DNA of 64,000 nt from DATKWU01 sp964653685 (GTDB lineage Bacteria > Patescibacteriota > Microgenomatia > PFEM01 > JAHIFH01), in NCBI GenBank assembly GCA_964653685.1, contig CAZZHA010000001.1:18662-82661 (forward strand). Reading direction: 5' to 3'. The notes beneath the pieces are model-generated. The model was not told where the DNA came from and ran no database searches. It saw only the letters and a list, made by a program, of their open reading frames with translations. A program made the position numbers and the translations under genes. Positions 1-7,997 of the stretch are shown piece after piece. The first letter of the stretch is position 1. Every line of letters starts with the position of its first letter.

Positions 1-833
1 GGTGCGGCCGTAAAAGTGGAAGAATAAGTTCCAGAAATGGTGCCAATCAATAGAGCCGCCACAAACCACCTGATCGTCGTCCCGCCTAGCAAGAGCAAAG
101 CAATTAACATAAAAATAATGGTCATCGAGTTATTGACTGATCGACTCAGAGTTTCGGTCACTGCCTTATTAATTATTTCTCTAAAAGGCGTTCTTGGTAA
201 TAATTTTTGTGATTCTCTAATTCGATCATAAACAACAATCGTATCGTGAACCGAAAAAGAAAGAATGGTTAACATGGCCGTCACAAATAAGGTGTCTATC
301 TCAACTCCCAAGAAATGGCCTAATAAAGAAAAACTGCCAAGGAGAATAAAAGTATCGTGGAACATCGCTAAAATGGCACAGACGCCAAATTTAAGATCCT
401 TAAACCGCCAAGCCACATAAGTAAGAATAAAACCAGCCGCTAAAATGATGGCCCAAATTGTTTTCCTAACTAATTCTTTGCCTAAAGTCGGTCCAACCGT
501 TTCAAAGCGAATCTCTTCTGATTCTTGATTAAATTTTTCATTGATAGCTGATTGAATTTCCTCGGCTTGGTTTTTTTCAATTGGCTGGAGACGGATTAAA
601 ATTTGATTTTCACCTGATTTTTGAACCGCCGAAACCTCAAAGTTCCTCTCAATCAGTAATTGATCAACCTCTTTAGGGTTTAATTCTTGCTGGGTCTTCA
701 ACTCCAATAAACTACCACCCGTAAAGTCAATCGCTGGTTTTAAGCCAAACAAAAACAGAGAAACAATCCCTGGGACTAAAATCAAGGCCGATAAGGCAAA
801 GTAGAGCCATTTATATTTCATCCAATCAATCAT
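1..833 (-). CDS. secF: Protein translocase subunit SecF (3' end cut by window edge)
   Basis: SecF is the membrane partner of SecD; the pair uses the proton motive force to pull preproteins out of the SecYEG channel. About 277 codons are visible and the gene continues past position 1. The N-terminus has a membrane segment at about residues 9-31 followed by DFTGG, the family signature after TM1. Further on are VHDTIVVYDRIRE and an Asn-rich TLSRSINNS stretch, both typical of the SecF membrane domain. The ATG at 833 overlaps the secD stop as ATGA, so translation is probably coupled. There is no sign of damage in the visible part. Confidence 0.95.
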   Translation of the reverse strand, partial: MIDWMKYKWLYFALSALILVPGIVSLFLFGLKPAIDFTGGSLLELKTQQELNPKEVDQLLIERNFEVSAVQKSGENQILIRLQPIEKNQAEEIQSAINEKFNQESEEIRFETVGPTLGKELVRKTIWAIILAAGFILTYVAWRFKDLKFGVCAILAMFHDTFILLGSFSLLGHFLGVEIDTLFVTAMLTILSFSVHDTIVVYDRIRESQKLLPRTPFREIINKAVTETLSRSVNNSMTIIFMLIALLLLGGTTIRWFVAALLIGTISGTYSSTFTAA

Positions 834-2176
834 TGTGTCTCCTTCCCGGAAAAGGTCCTTAAAATTGTTCGGGTAACCACCACTCCGGTAAACAAACTTA
901 ATAAAACTCCCAGACCTAGAGTTAAAGCAAAACCACGCACCATGCCCGAGGTATTAAGGAAAGACCAACTAAAAGGATTAAAAAGAATAAAGCAGGTGAT
1001 TAAGGTAGCCACATTGGCATCCCGAATCGAATCCCAAGCCCGGCCAAAACCTAATTCCATGGCCAATGATTTTGATTTACCGGTTCTAATCTCCTCTTTC
1101 ATTCTCTCAAAAACCAAGATATTGGCATCAACCGCCATCCCCACAGAAAGAATGAAACCCGCAATTCCTGGTAAAGTCAAAGTCACGGGAATTAATTTGT
1201 AAAACATTAAGGTAATCAAACCATAAATAATCAAACCAACATTAGCTAAGATGCCTAAGCGGCCATAATAGGCCGCCATAAACAAAATTACCATCAACAA
1301 GCCAATTAAGCCTGCCTGAACGCTCTTTTTGACTGACTCGGCGCCCAAAGTTGCCCCGACATTTCTCTGCTCAACAATTTTAATGGGGATCGGTAAAGCC
1401 CCGGCGTTAAGTTGAGTTGCCAGTAATTTTGCCTCTTCAGTGGTAAATTCACCACTAATCACCGCTTTACCAGTGGTAATTTTTTCTCTGACCAAGGGAA
1501 TGGTTACCGGGACCTCATCAAGAAAAATGGCCACGGGTTTCCCCACATTCCTACTGGTTATCTCTCCGAACTTTCTTGCTCCCTCATCGCTAAACTCCAA
1601 ACCAACCACGGGTTCACCCGTATTAGGATCAAATTGAACTTGACTTTTATTCAAATCTGCTCCGGTTAAATCTGTTTCTTGATAATCATCAAGGGTAGCC
1701 GCGGCCGTGGCTTCAGGACTTAAATCCCGAAAATCAAGTTGAGCTGTCTGGCCGATTAAATCAACGGCTTGGTTAACATCAGTCACCCCAGGTAGTTCAA
1801 CAATTAAACGATAGTTATCCCCTAATTTTGAAGTCTGAACTAAAGCTTCAGCCAAGCCAAACAAATTAATTCTTCTTTCAATATTCTCTCTAGCCGCCGC
1901 CAAAGCGGTCTCTCGATTATCTTCGCCAATATCACTCATCTCCGCTTGAAAAACTAAATGGCTACCACCAGCTAAATCAATTCCTTGTTTAATTTCTAAA
2001 TCACGGAAAAATTTAAATTTACCAATCTGAAAATTTAGGATTGGTCTGGTAAGTTCTTGATCTATTTTAAAACCATTAAAATTAAACTTTAAGGGAATTC
2101 TCGTGGGTAAATCAATAAAAATCGCTATCACGGTCAGCAGAATAATCAACCAGAGCAGATAACGGCGATCTTTCAT
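830..2176 (-). CDS. secD: Protein translocase subunit SecD
   Basis: SecD works with SecF at the periplasmic or outer face of the Sec channel. The 448-residue protein has an N-terminal membrane segment (about 7-25), the GIDLAGG motif (65-71), a P1-like extracytoplasmic domain of roughly 240 residues, then a membrane domain containing SVGMAVDANILVFER (344-358), the conserved TM4 motif of the family. It is shorter than the 600-residue enterobacterial form but close to compact Gram-positive-like forms. The ATG overlaps the AbrB-like gene upstream and the stop overlaps secF downstream, each by 4 bases. Confidence 0.95.
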   Translation of the reverse strand: MKDRRYLLWLIILLTVIAIFIDLPTRIPLKFNFNGFKIDQELTRPILNFQIGKFKFFRDLEIKQGIDLAGGSHLVFQAEMSDIGEDNRETALAAARENIERRINLFGLAEALVQTSKLGDNYRLIVELPGVTDVNQAVDLIGQTAQLDFRDLSPEATAAATLDDYQETDLTGADLNKSQVQFDPNTGEPVVGLEFSDEGARKFGEITSRNVGKPVAIFLDEVPVTIPLVREKITTGKAVISGEFTTEEAKLLATQLNAGALPIPIKIVEQRNVGATLGAESVKKSVQAGLIGLLMVILFMAAYYGRLGILANVGLIIYGLITLMFYKLIPVTLTLPGIAGFILSVGMAVDANILVFERMKEEIRTGKSKSLAMELGFGRAWDSIRDANVATLITCFILFNPFSWSFLNTSGMVRGFALTLGLGVLLSLFTGVVVTRTILRTFSGKETQ

Positions 2177-2376
2177 TTCTTAACTCTTCTCCTCTTAGTC
2201 AAAGAAACTAAAGGTAGTTGGCGAGTGCCACTAAAAGAATAAGTAACCTTGCCGGTTTCTGGTTCAACTTTAACCTGAACCGTCTGGCCAGCTTTAACCC
2301 CCACATTTCTAACAAAATCTGAGGGAATGGTCACTGCCAAACTGTTACCGGTTTTAATAATTTTTTGTTTTCCCAC
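2173..2376 (-). CDS. SpoVT/AbrB-fold (MazE-like) small DNA-binding protein
   Basis: A 67-residue protein whose first 45 residues match the AbrB/MazE swapped-hairpin fold: KIIKTGNSLAVTIPSDFV followed by GVKAGQTVQVKVE. The basic tail LTKRRRVKK is extra. Family members are dimeric DNA-binding proteins, many acting as antitoxins. No toxin gene of a recognisable family adjoins it; it lies between an HTH/nucleotidyltransferase gene and secD with a TAGTG overlap upstream and ATGA downstream. The start is GTG. It may autoregulate the sec operon or, with its upstream neighbour, form an antitoxin-like pair; both are inference. Confidence 0.8.
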   Translation of the reverse strand: MGKQKIIKTGNSLAVTIPSDFVRNVGVKAGQTVQVKVEPETGKVTYSFSGTRQLPLVSLTKRRRVKK

Positions 2377-2966
2377 TATTCTTCTCCGTATTTGGCCACT
2401 AAGTTTTCTTGGTCACCAATAATCATCACTCTTGAACCCAAAAGGATACTCTGTAGAAAGGGGTCTCGCCTTTTCTTGCGAAAATTAAATTCATCTTTAG
2501 TCATCACCGTGTAATTAATTTCTCTGTTTAATTTCGCTTCTTCAACTCGAACTAATTTAACCAAAGTCTGCATATCAATTTCACCGACAATTAAGAGATC
2601 AACCCCACCTTCTTCGATAGGCAAACGACGGGCAAAACGACCGGAGAACATCACTAATTTAATTCTGCCCAACTTTGATTTATTCTTGATTATTTCTTTG
2701 CCTAAACCAGTGGTTTTGTTAACCATCGTTAGCAACTCCTCATAAAGAGGATATTCGCGGTTAAAAAAGTAATAAAGGCGGTTACCCCGAGATTCTTTCT
2801 TGGCCATACCGGCTTTTTCCATCCGGGCTAATTCTCGCCGCACGGCATTAATCTCTTCATTAATCTTTCTCACTAATTGGCGGACGTAGAAAATCTCATC
2901 AGGCTGATAAAGAAAGGTCTGAAGAAGTTTGACCCGGACTTTGGAAACCATTAAATCTTTAAGCAT
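2376..2966 (-). CDS. Winged-helix plus MNT-like nucleotidyltransferase-fold protein
   Basis: The N-terminal 75 residues look like an ArsR-type winged helix: a segment YVRQLVRKINEEINAVRREL forms the recognition region and KKESRGNRLYYFF the wing. From about residue 100 a nucleotidyltransferase-like domain follows with MFSGRFARR and GGVDLLIVGE. In classical MNT enzymes the motif is GSxxxxxxxxxDxD; here the first Gly-Ser is Ser-Gly and only one Asp of the DxD pair is clear, so catalysis is doubtful. Such HTH-NTase fusions are common in archaea and CPR and are of unproven function. A GGAGG site sits just upstream of the ATG; the gene lies 20 bases after the DUF3048 gene. Confidence 0.75.
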   Translation of the reverse strand: MLKDLMVSKVRVKLLQTFLYQPDEIFYVRQLVRKINEEINAVRRELARMEKAGMAKKESRGNRLYYFFNREYPLYEELLTMVNKTTGLGKEIIKNKSKLGRIKLVMFSGRFARRLPIEEGGVDLLIVGEIDMQTLVKLVRVEEAKLNREINYTVMTKDEFNFRKKRRDPFLQSILLGSRVMIIGDQENLVAKYGEE

Positions 2967-2986
2967 GGTGCCTCCGGGCAGGTTTT

Positions 2987-4147
2987 TTAATAACTAACTT
3001 CGTTGCCAACTGGAAGAGTCTCAATCCAGATAGGACCACGATTGAATTTAATCTCTTCTCCTCGAGTATCTTTGAAAATCGTCCTTGCCTGGCGATTGGC
3101 TTTGTTCCAGGTCGCTTGGATGACCTGCCCATCTTGAAAAACCAAGGCCTTGCCTGTACCAATGGTCGTATAGAGTAAATGCTTCAACTCATCAATCGGG
3201 CCTTTTTCAATCATAAACTGAACAACGACCACTTTAGCGATTAACTGCTTATCATAATCCAAATCCTTATGTTCCTGACCGCCGTTAAAACGAAGATATT
3301 GATTATTCCCTTGATCATATTGCCAATTGACTCCATACTCTTGCTGACCACCCCAAAAACTAAACTCAATCTTATTAACATCGCCTTTATCCTGAGCGTC
3401 GTCTTTAAATTCCCAAGACTGCCAGTCCTTGTCCCATTGATTACCTTCATCATCTTTAGCATCAAGACCTCGATCATGAGCGATCGCATAAAGTTTGTCA
3501 GCGGTGGAATACATTGTGTGTTCGGTGGCCACCGGTCGTCCTAGACGTTCATAATCACGCCAAAAAGTAGGAAAACCAAGAGAAAATTGATTCATGTCAT
3601 TACCCTTAGCTAGCCAACCATAATCACCAATTTGGCCTAAAGCATTGGCCAGACCTGGTTTGTTAGCCCCACCAACATGAACATAAAGAGGATAGTCACC
3701 ATATTCTGAAGCAAAATCCATAAAGTAAGTCCGAGCTGAACGAACTGGTCCAATGATAAAATCTTCAGCCACTGCCCCGCAATAGTAAACGGCTAAGAAG
3801 CGGGTAATCCCTCCCTCGGCTACGGCTTCGTAAACAACATCAGCTTTAGAAAGACCAGATTGAGGCCGAGAATCAGCATGATTCTCAATCATCACCGTTA
3901 AAGGTCGTCGACCTTCCCAAATTCCCTTTTCTCCTTTAGTGAATAGCTGACCATTAAGAGGACAAGCTTCTGTCTTGGGCGCGGTTAAGTCAACCCTTGA
4001 TCTGGCTTCATCGACAGCCAAAGGTGAAATCATACTAGGAGCAGGGCTGACAATAAAACGAAAGGCAGCGTAAGAAACTCCTGTTGAAGCTAAATATAAA
4101 AGAAGGCCACCAATGATTATTGTTAATTTCTTTTTATTTAAGCTCAT
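2987..4147 (-). CDS. DUF3048 (YerB-like) exported protein
   Basis: The 386-residue protein has a single N-terminal hydrophobic segment (about 8-28) and then the two-part DUF3048 architecture: RPLTVMIENHADSRPQSGL, ADVVYEAVAEGGITRFLAVY and GPVRSARTYF in the first half, and a C-terminal domain around the KGPIDELKHLLYTTIGTGKA segment. YerB of Bacillus subtilis is the known relative; its function is not settled. The protein is probably anchored outside the membrane. The ATG overlaps the DUF4446 stop by 4 bases (ATGA). Confidence 0.9.
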   Translation of the reverse strand: MSLNKKKLTIIIGGLLLYLASTGVSYAAFRFIVSPAPSMISPLAVDEARSRVDLTAPKTEACPLNGQLFTKGEKGIWEGRRPLTVMIENHADSRPQSGLSKADVVYEAVAEGGITRFLAVYYCGAVAEDFIIGPVRSARTYFMDFASEYGDYPLYVHVGGANKPGLANALGQIGDYGWLAKGNDMNQFSLGFPTFWRDYERLGRPVATEHTMYSTADKLYAIAHDRGLDAKDDEGNQWDKDWQSWEFKDDAQDKGDVNKIEFSFWGGQQEYGVNWQYDQGNNQYLRFNGGQEHKDLDYDKQLIAKVVVVQFMIEKGPIDELKHLLYTTIGTGKALVFQDGQVIQATWNKANRQARTIFKDTRGEEIKFNRGPIWIETLPVGNEVSY

Positions 4148-4617
4148 CTTATTCTCTTGGCTTTTTTAATTGCTTGTTTTTCCTCGGCCGATAAGTCATA
4201 ACCAGCTGCCTTACTCTTTTTAACTGGCTTGGCATAAATTCTGGTAGTATCCCGACTGTGCAAACTTGAAATAACCAAGCCATTACCTCGGCCATCTAAT
4301 AATGATAAACAAAAACTTTGGTCTCCGCCAGTCTCTGCAAAAGGATTATAGCGTACTAAACCAACTTTTTGAATATTATACAAGTTATTCTTTTCCAATT
4401 CTTCTGCCATTTTAACTAGTTTATCAATTTCTTTGGTTTGTTTGTCGAAATCTTTAAGTAATTTCTCTAAAACGCTCTTCAAATCTTTTTTAGTGATTCC
4501 TTTAGTCAACTTCCATAAAGGCGATAAAAACTTGTAAAAAAGAAAACTCAAGGCAATCAGCCAAACAAAAATGATACCTATTAAAACAATAAGGAGTTGA
4601 TCAAAATTGAGTAACAT
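4144..4617 (-). CDS. DUF4446 membrane-anchored protein
   Basis: A 157-residue protein with one N-terminal membrane segment (about 7-29), a helical linker rich in Lys and Leu, and a C-terminal domain containing LVRYNPFAETGGDQSFCLSL and SSLHSRDTTRIYAKPV. This is the pattern of DUF4446, seen in Firmicutes and CPR; no biochemical role is known. It is the first gene of the operon that leads to secDF. A TTGACA-17-TAAAAT promoter lies 19 bases upstream of the ATG, and an AAGG site gives weak ribosome binding. Confidence 0.85.
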   Translation of the reverse strand: MLLNFDQLLIVLIGIIFVWLIALSFLFYKFLSPLWKLTKGITKKDLKSVLEKLLKDFDKQTKEIDKLVKMAEELEKNNLYNIQKVGLVRYNPFAETGGDQSFCLSLLDGRGNGLVISSLHSRDTTRIYAKPVKKSKAAGYDLSAEEKQAIKKAKRIR

Positions 4618-4632
4618 TCTTACCTTATCAAC

Positions 4633-4661
4633 TTGATTTTAAACAGGTTCAATGTTATTGT
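4633..4661 (+). promoter_or_regulatory. Promoter for the 96-residue gene (rightward)
   Basis: TTGATT at 4633-4638, 17-base spacer, TATTGT at 4656-4661, 12 bases before the ATG at 4674. Transcription would begin only about 5 bases before the start codon. It overlaps the leftward promoter on the other strand almost base for base. Confidence 0.5.
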
Positions 4662-4664
4662 CAA
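4636..4664 (-). promoter_or_regulatory. Promoter for the DUF4446-secF operon (leftward)
   Basis: TTGACA (complement of 4659-4664), 17-base spacer, TAAAAT (complement of 4636-4641). This is a near-consensus vegetative sigma factor promoter and would give a leader of about 12 bases before the ATG at 4617. Confidence 0.75.
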
Positions 4665-4673
4665 TCTAAGAAA

Positions 4674-4964
4674 ATGGCCAAAAAACGGAAAACCAGACAA
4701 GAAAAGATTATTCTCCAGTTAAAAAGAGAGCTAGCAAAAAAAAGTCAAGTCCCAGCTTCAAAAAACACAGAACCCGAACCTAGTCAAGAGGCAATTTCTC
4801 AACCCAAAAAAATCAAGGTTGAAAAAAAGCTTTCCCTGAAAAAGACCGATATTTCTATCCTTTCTTCTGAACCAAGCCTAATCAGGCACGACCTAGTTAA
4901 AACCCTGATTTTAAGCTTGGCTGTTATTAGCCTTGAATTCGTGTTATACTTAGCCTTAAGGTAG
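4674..4964 (+). CDS. Small basic protein with C-terminal membrane anchor
   Basis: I do not recognise a family. The 96-residue protein is strongly basic in its first 60 residues (KKRKTRQEKIILQLKRELAKK, broken here into runs of Lys and Arg), has a Pro/Glu/Ser segment in the middle, and ends in one hydrophobic segment, LVKTLILSLAVISLEFVLYL, with only three residues after it. It would sit as a tail-anchored cytoplasmic protein. It has its own divergent promoter opposite the secDF operon. Its coding nature is supported by the clear amphipathic composition and the anchor, not by homology. Confidence 0.6.
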   Translation: MAKKRKTRQEKIILQLKRELAKKSQVPASKNTEPEPSQEAISQPKKIKVEKKLSLKKTDISILSSEPSLIRHDLVKTLILSLAVISLEFVLYLALR

Positions 4965-5033
4965 GCTTGAAAATTTCTCCTGCCCGAAAATAAAAAAATA
5001 TTTAACTTAATTGAGAGGAGGTGAAAAGAATCT

Positions 5034-5174
5034 ATGGCAGACTTTTATTGTGTGAAGTGTCGCGCTAAAAGAAATGGCAAAGACGTTCAGAAAGTGACGA
5101 TGAAGAACGGCAAACCAGCCCGAAAGGCAGTTTGTGAGGTATGCGGCACAACTATGTTCAGAATTGGAGGCTAA
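5034..5174 (+). CDS. DUF5679 zinc-ribbon-like microprotein
   Basis: A 46-residue protein with two Cys pairs, YCVKCRAKR at the N-terminus and CEVCGTTMFRIGG at the C-terminus, joined by the VTMKNGKPA segment. This is the DUF5679 pattern, widespread in CPR bacteria; it probably binds one zinc. No function is known. An unusually strong ribosome binding site, AGGAGGTGA at 5016-5024, lies 9 bases before the ATG, and a strong intrinsic terminator follows 28 bases after the stop, so the gene may be a highly expressed unit. Confidence 0.85.
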   Translation: MADFYCVKCRAKRNGKDVQKVTMKNGKPARKAVCEVCGTTMFRIGG

Positions 5175-5202
5175 GCCTTCTCTCTGAAAAGTTGTAACTT
5201 TT

Positions 5203-5234
5203 AAAACCCAGCTCCTCTTGGGGTTGGGTTTTTT
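5203..5234 (+). terminator. Intrinsic terminator after the DUF5679 gene
   Basis: A 9-bp stem CCCAGCTCC / GGGGTTGGG (5207-5215 and 5220-5228, with two G-T pairs) closes a TCTT loop. AAAA precedes the stem and TTTTTT follows it. The rest of 5235-5336 holds nothing I can identify. Confidence 0.9.
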
Positions 5235-5336
5235 AGTTAAAAATTTTTTCTTGTTCTCTATAAACAATTCTGTTATGTTGTTTTAATAGCAGAAAATATT
5301 GAACCCGTTGGTCTTAACAATCTCAAGGGTTGTCCC

Positions 5337-5756
5337 CTAATCTTTCTGAAGTTTAGTTAATTCTTTCCTTAGTCTTGTCATTTCCTTGGCTAAATTTTTT
5401 TGGACTTGTTTAATTTCCGTTAATTGTCTATCAGCTTTCTCATTAAGTTTAATATCATGTTCTATTCTCTTTCTGTCCCGTTTTCTTTGTCTAGTTTCTT
5501 GCAAATCTCTTTTCATTTCCGCTTTATTAGCGGACATTAAAAGAAAGATGCCAATGAAAATTGCTTCCAAAGAAACACTAAAAGTTAATAGATTAACATC
5601 AAAATTAAGAATCAACCAAAGACTGAACCAAAGAGTATGAAAGATAACGGCCCACCAACTACCCAAAAACCAAGAAACAAAATCAGTAAATTTTTCCATT
5701 AAACTTTTAGTTTTTTTGGGAATTTTAGTAGTTTTAATTAAAGGTTCAACCGGCAT
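5337..5756 (-). CDS. DUF1003 membrane protein
   Basis: The 139-residue protein has FTDFVSWFLGSWWAVIFHT, a short loop, then a second hydrophobic hairpin ending LEAIFIGIFLLMSANK, and a charged coiled-coil tail (about 85-139: RQRKRDRKRIEHDIKLNEK). This is the DUF1003 arrangement: two membrane segments, the S-NR/S-ANK signature after the second, and a cytoplasmic coiled coil. The family is uncharacterised. It is a single gene; its 3' side faces the DUF5679 terminator. Confidence 0.85.
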   Translation of the reverse strand: MPVEPLIKTTKIPKKTKSLMEKFTDFVSWFLGSWWAVIFHTLWFSLWLILNFDVNLLTFSVSLEAIFIGIFLLMSANKAEMKRDLQETRQRKRDRKRIEHDIKLNEKADRQLTEIKQVQKNLAKEMTRLRKELTKLQKD

Positions 5757-5804
5757 GAGTCTACCCTATTATACTAAAGAAAAAAATAAGTGAATTCAAC
5801 TTTT

Positions 5805-6332
5805 CTAACTAAGCTTACTAAGAACAAGTTCGACTTCTTCTTCAGGTGTCATTTTGTCTGTTTCGACAATTAGATGAAAATAGTTTTTATCGAACTGATC
5901 TTTAATTTGGTAAAGCCGTTGGTGTTTTTCGATGGTCGTTTTGTCACGAAAAATAACTTTTTCTCTTGCTTCTTTAAGAGAAACTTTTTCTCTTTGGGCA
6001 AATCTTTTAATCCGAACTTCTAAAGGAGCGACATAAAGAACCCGGAAAACATGAGGCATTTCTCTAGTCAACCAACCAGCTAACCAACCCTCATAAACAA
6101 TCTTTTCTTCTTTTTCCATCATTTCTTTGGCTTTTTCATCAACTTCTTTATCAATCTCTTCAGGCACATCTTGGTAGCGTTCAATTGGCCAACCTTTTTC
6201 CTGACAGTACTGGCGAAAAATTTCTCCGGCCGTATGAAACCGCCAATCAAGTTTTTTAGCCAATTCCCAAGCTAAAGTAGTTGAACCCGAAGCAATGATT
6301 TTGCCAGTCACGGCAATGTTTTTATATTTCAT
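5805..6332 (-). CDS. Cytidylate kinase-like P-loop kinase
   Basis: The 175-residue protein has the archaeal-type nucleoside monophosphate kinase layout. The phosphate loop GKIIASGSTT (10-19) keeps the G-x-SGSTT core in which Lys of the classical Walker A is replaced, as in archaeal CMP kinases. YEGWLAGWL resembles the DGR/NMP-binding part, and REKVIFRD near residue 125-150 carries the Arg residues of the lid. The substrate could be CMP, but other small-molecule kinases share this form. It overlaps by one base the exported protein gene upstream. Confidence 0.65.
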   Translation of the reverse strand: MKYKNIAVTGKIIASGSTTLAWELAKKLDWRFHTAGEIFRQYCQEKGWPIERYQDVPEEIDKEVDEKAKEMMEKEEKIVYEGWLAGWLTREMPHVFRVLYVAPLEVRIKRFAQREKVSLKEAREKVIFRDKTTIEKHQRLYQIKDQFDKNYFHLIVETDKMTPEEEVELVLSKLS

Positions 6333-6823
6333 CAGCGTTCAATTAACTTACTGGTTGCCTCATTCCAACACTCAGGAACCAGGTCAACTGGAAAATTATA
6401 AGGTTCAATCTCCTCGCACATCACCGTACCATTACCATCAGCGACAATAATCCAGCCACTACTATCATTATAAGCTAACCACCAACCACCACCTGTTTCA
6501 CCAGCAAAACTAACGCCACCTTTAGCATAAGTACCGGTATTATCACTGATCGTAACATTAACATCACTAAGGGGTTTATTATATTTCTCGGCAAAAGCCT
6601 CTTTTATTTGTTCAAGGTCTGATTTAGTCTCTTTGATTGAAGCTGTTGGTGCTGGTGAGGCGACTGGTTCAAATGTTGCTTCAGGACTCATCAACGGTGT
6701 GGGTAAAGGACTAGATTCAGCTAAAGATGGGCCAGATTTCATCGACCAATACAGAGCACCGCCGCCAACAAGAAATATTAAAACTAAAATTACTCCTAGA
6801 AACAAAAAAATCTTTTTACTCAT
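6332..6823 (-). CDS. Exported protein with Pro/Thr-rich linker, function unknown
   Basis: Not a family I can name. The 163-residue protein has an N-terminal membrane segment (about 5-27), a linker dense in Pro, Ser and Thr (about 36-62), and a C-terminal domain of about 95 residues with Gly-rich, Trp-rich sequence (GETGGGWWLAYNDSSGWIIV) and two Cys that could pair. It is probably anchored in the membrane with the domain outside. A strong site GGAGGTGA precedes the ATG. Its stop overlaps the kinase gene by one base. Confidence 0.7.
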   Translation of the reverse strand: MSKKIFLFLGVILVLIFLVGGGALYWSMKSGPSLAESSPLPTPLMSPEATFEPVASPAPTASIKETKSDLEQIKEAFAEKYNKPLSDVNVTISDNTGTYAKGGVSFAGETGGGWWLAYNDSSGWIIVADGNGTVMCEEIEPYNFPVDLVPECWNEATSKLIER

Positions 6824-6841
6824 TCAAAAAATCACCTCCTT

Positions 6842-7591
6842 TTAAAAACTAACTAAAAAAACAATCAAACCAATGGCCAGACAATAAAAACCAAAAAACC
6901 AAAATCTGGCACTCATCAAAACTCTTTCCAAAATCTTTAAAGTAAGATAGCCAGTAATGCCGGCAATTATCATTCCCAAAATTCCCTGCTTCAAATAACT
7001 ACAAGGTGAATAAACCAAATCAGGAATTTGTAAAACGAAAGCGCCTAGAATGGCAGGCACGGCTAAATAAAAAGAAAAACGAAAAGCCGTTTCCCTTTCT
7101 AGTTTACGTCCTAAAGCGGAAACAATCGTTGCCCCTGAACGAGAGATTCCAGGAATAATCGCTAAGGCTTGAAAAACACCAATCAAAAGAGCATCTCGCC
7201 AGTTCAATTTATCAAATTGGCGGTTTAATGATTTAAACCGATAAGTAAAAAAAAGTAAAACACCGGTAAATAATAAAGCCAATCCGACTAATCTTAATGA
7301 ATTGAAAATTTGAGTAATGTAATTTTGGAGAAAAAGACCAACGATAGCGGCGGGAATTGTGCCGATAATAATCAAGTAAATGGTTTTCTTAGAAATCTTT
7401 AACCACTCTTTTCTAAAATAAAGAATAATCGCGCCGAGAGTACCAAGATGAACTAAAATATCAAATAAAACCGGGGGTTCTGATAGAGCAAAGAGTTTTT
7501 GGAAGATAACCAAATGACCTGAAGAGGAAATCGGTAGGAATTCGGTTAAACCCTGGACAAAACCAAGAATGATTGCCTGAAGGTAACTCAT
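6842..7591 (-). CDS. uppP: Undecaprenyl-diphosphatase (BacA/UppP)
   Basis: UppP removes a phosphate from undecaprenyl diphosphate so the lipid carrier for peptidoglycan and other wall polymers can be reused. The 249-residue integral membrane protein has both active-site motifs: GLTEFLPISSSGHL near residue 14, with the catalytic Glu and Ser-rich loop, and PGISRSGAT near residue 150, with the conserved Arg. About eight membrane segments are visible. Only 7 bases separate a TAGAAT hexamer from the ATG, so the transcript may be leaderless. It lies directly beyond the RNase P RNA terminator. Confidence 0.95.
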   Translation of the reverse strand: MSYLQAIILGFVQGLTEFLPISSSGHLVIFQKLFALSEPPVLFDILVHLGTLGAIILYFRKEWLKISKKTIYLIIIGTIPAAIVGLFLQNYITQIFNSLRLVGLALLFTGVLLFFTYRFKSLNRQFDKLNWRDALLIGVFQALAIIPGISRSGATIVSALGRKLERETAFRFSFYLAVPAILGAFVLQIPDLVYSPCSYLKQGILGMIIAGITGYLTLKILERVLMSARFWFFGFYCLAIGLIVFLVSF

Positions 7592-7618
7592 TAGCCCAAT
7601 TCTATTAAATTTTCCTTC

Positions 7619-7656
7619 TTAAAACAAGAAAGCCACCTATTGGTGGTTTCCTTGTT
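7619..7656 (-). terminator. Intrinsic terminator of the RNase P RNA
   Basis: On the minus strand a long stem (7642-7656 with 7623-7637, 13 of 15 paired) closes a 4-base loop at 7638-7641 and is followed by TTTT. It begins immediately after the 3' strand of the RNase P P1 helix. Confidence 0.85.
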
Positions 7657-7954
7657 GTTCCTAAAAAACCCGTAAGCCGGATTCTGTTTTAGCAGCCATC
7701 TATCTAGGCCCTCGAACTTTGGTGCTTGGGAAGACACCTAATAACGCACCTTTCGGAGGTTGCAGCGGGGAGGGTTACCTCTTTTCACCCTCTATCTCAA
7801 ACCAGTTAGGTTAAAGATGAGTTGTTGTCTCTGTGGCCCTATCTAGCTCCATACGACCAGGCGCATGGAGTGACGCCTTTCGGCGCCCACCCTGTCTTCG
7901 GCTGTCCGGACTTTCCTCCCGCTTAAAGCGGGTAGCTGCCAGTTTTTTAGGAAC
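7657..7954 (-). ncRNA. rnpB: RNase P RNA, bacterial class A
   Basis: The RNA subunit of RNase P, which removes 5' leaders from tRNA precursors. On the minus strand the conserved GAGGAAAGTCCGGAC block near the 5' end and ACAGAATCCGGCTTACGGG near the 3' end are present, as are the GAAAGGCG and GAAAGGTGCG hairpin elements and the CTAGATAG strands expected to form the P4-like core. Ends are set by a perfect 13-bp P1 helix, 7942-7954 with 7657-7669. The length, 298 nt, is short compared with about 377 in E. coli. No protein gene rnpA is in the window. Confidence 0.95.
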
Positions 7955-7960
7955 GGGGTT

Positions 7961-7969
7961 ATTTTAGCA
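7961..7969 (-). promoter_or_regulatory. Extended -10 promoter of rnpB
   Basis: TGC-TAAAAT on the minus strand (-10 hexamer complement of 7961-7966). Six bases separate it from position 7954, where the P1 helix begins, which fixes the probable transcription start. No convincing -35 hexamer is seen. Confidence 0.7.
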
Positions 7970-7997
7970 TAAAAAAGCGAAAAAATCCAGTTTTAGG

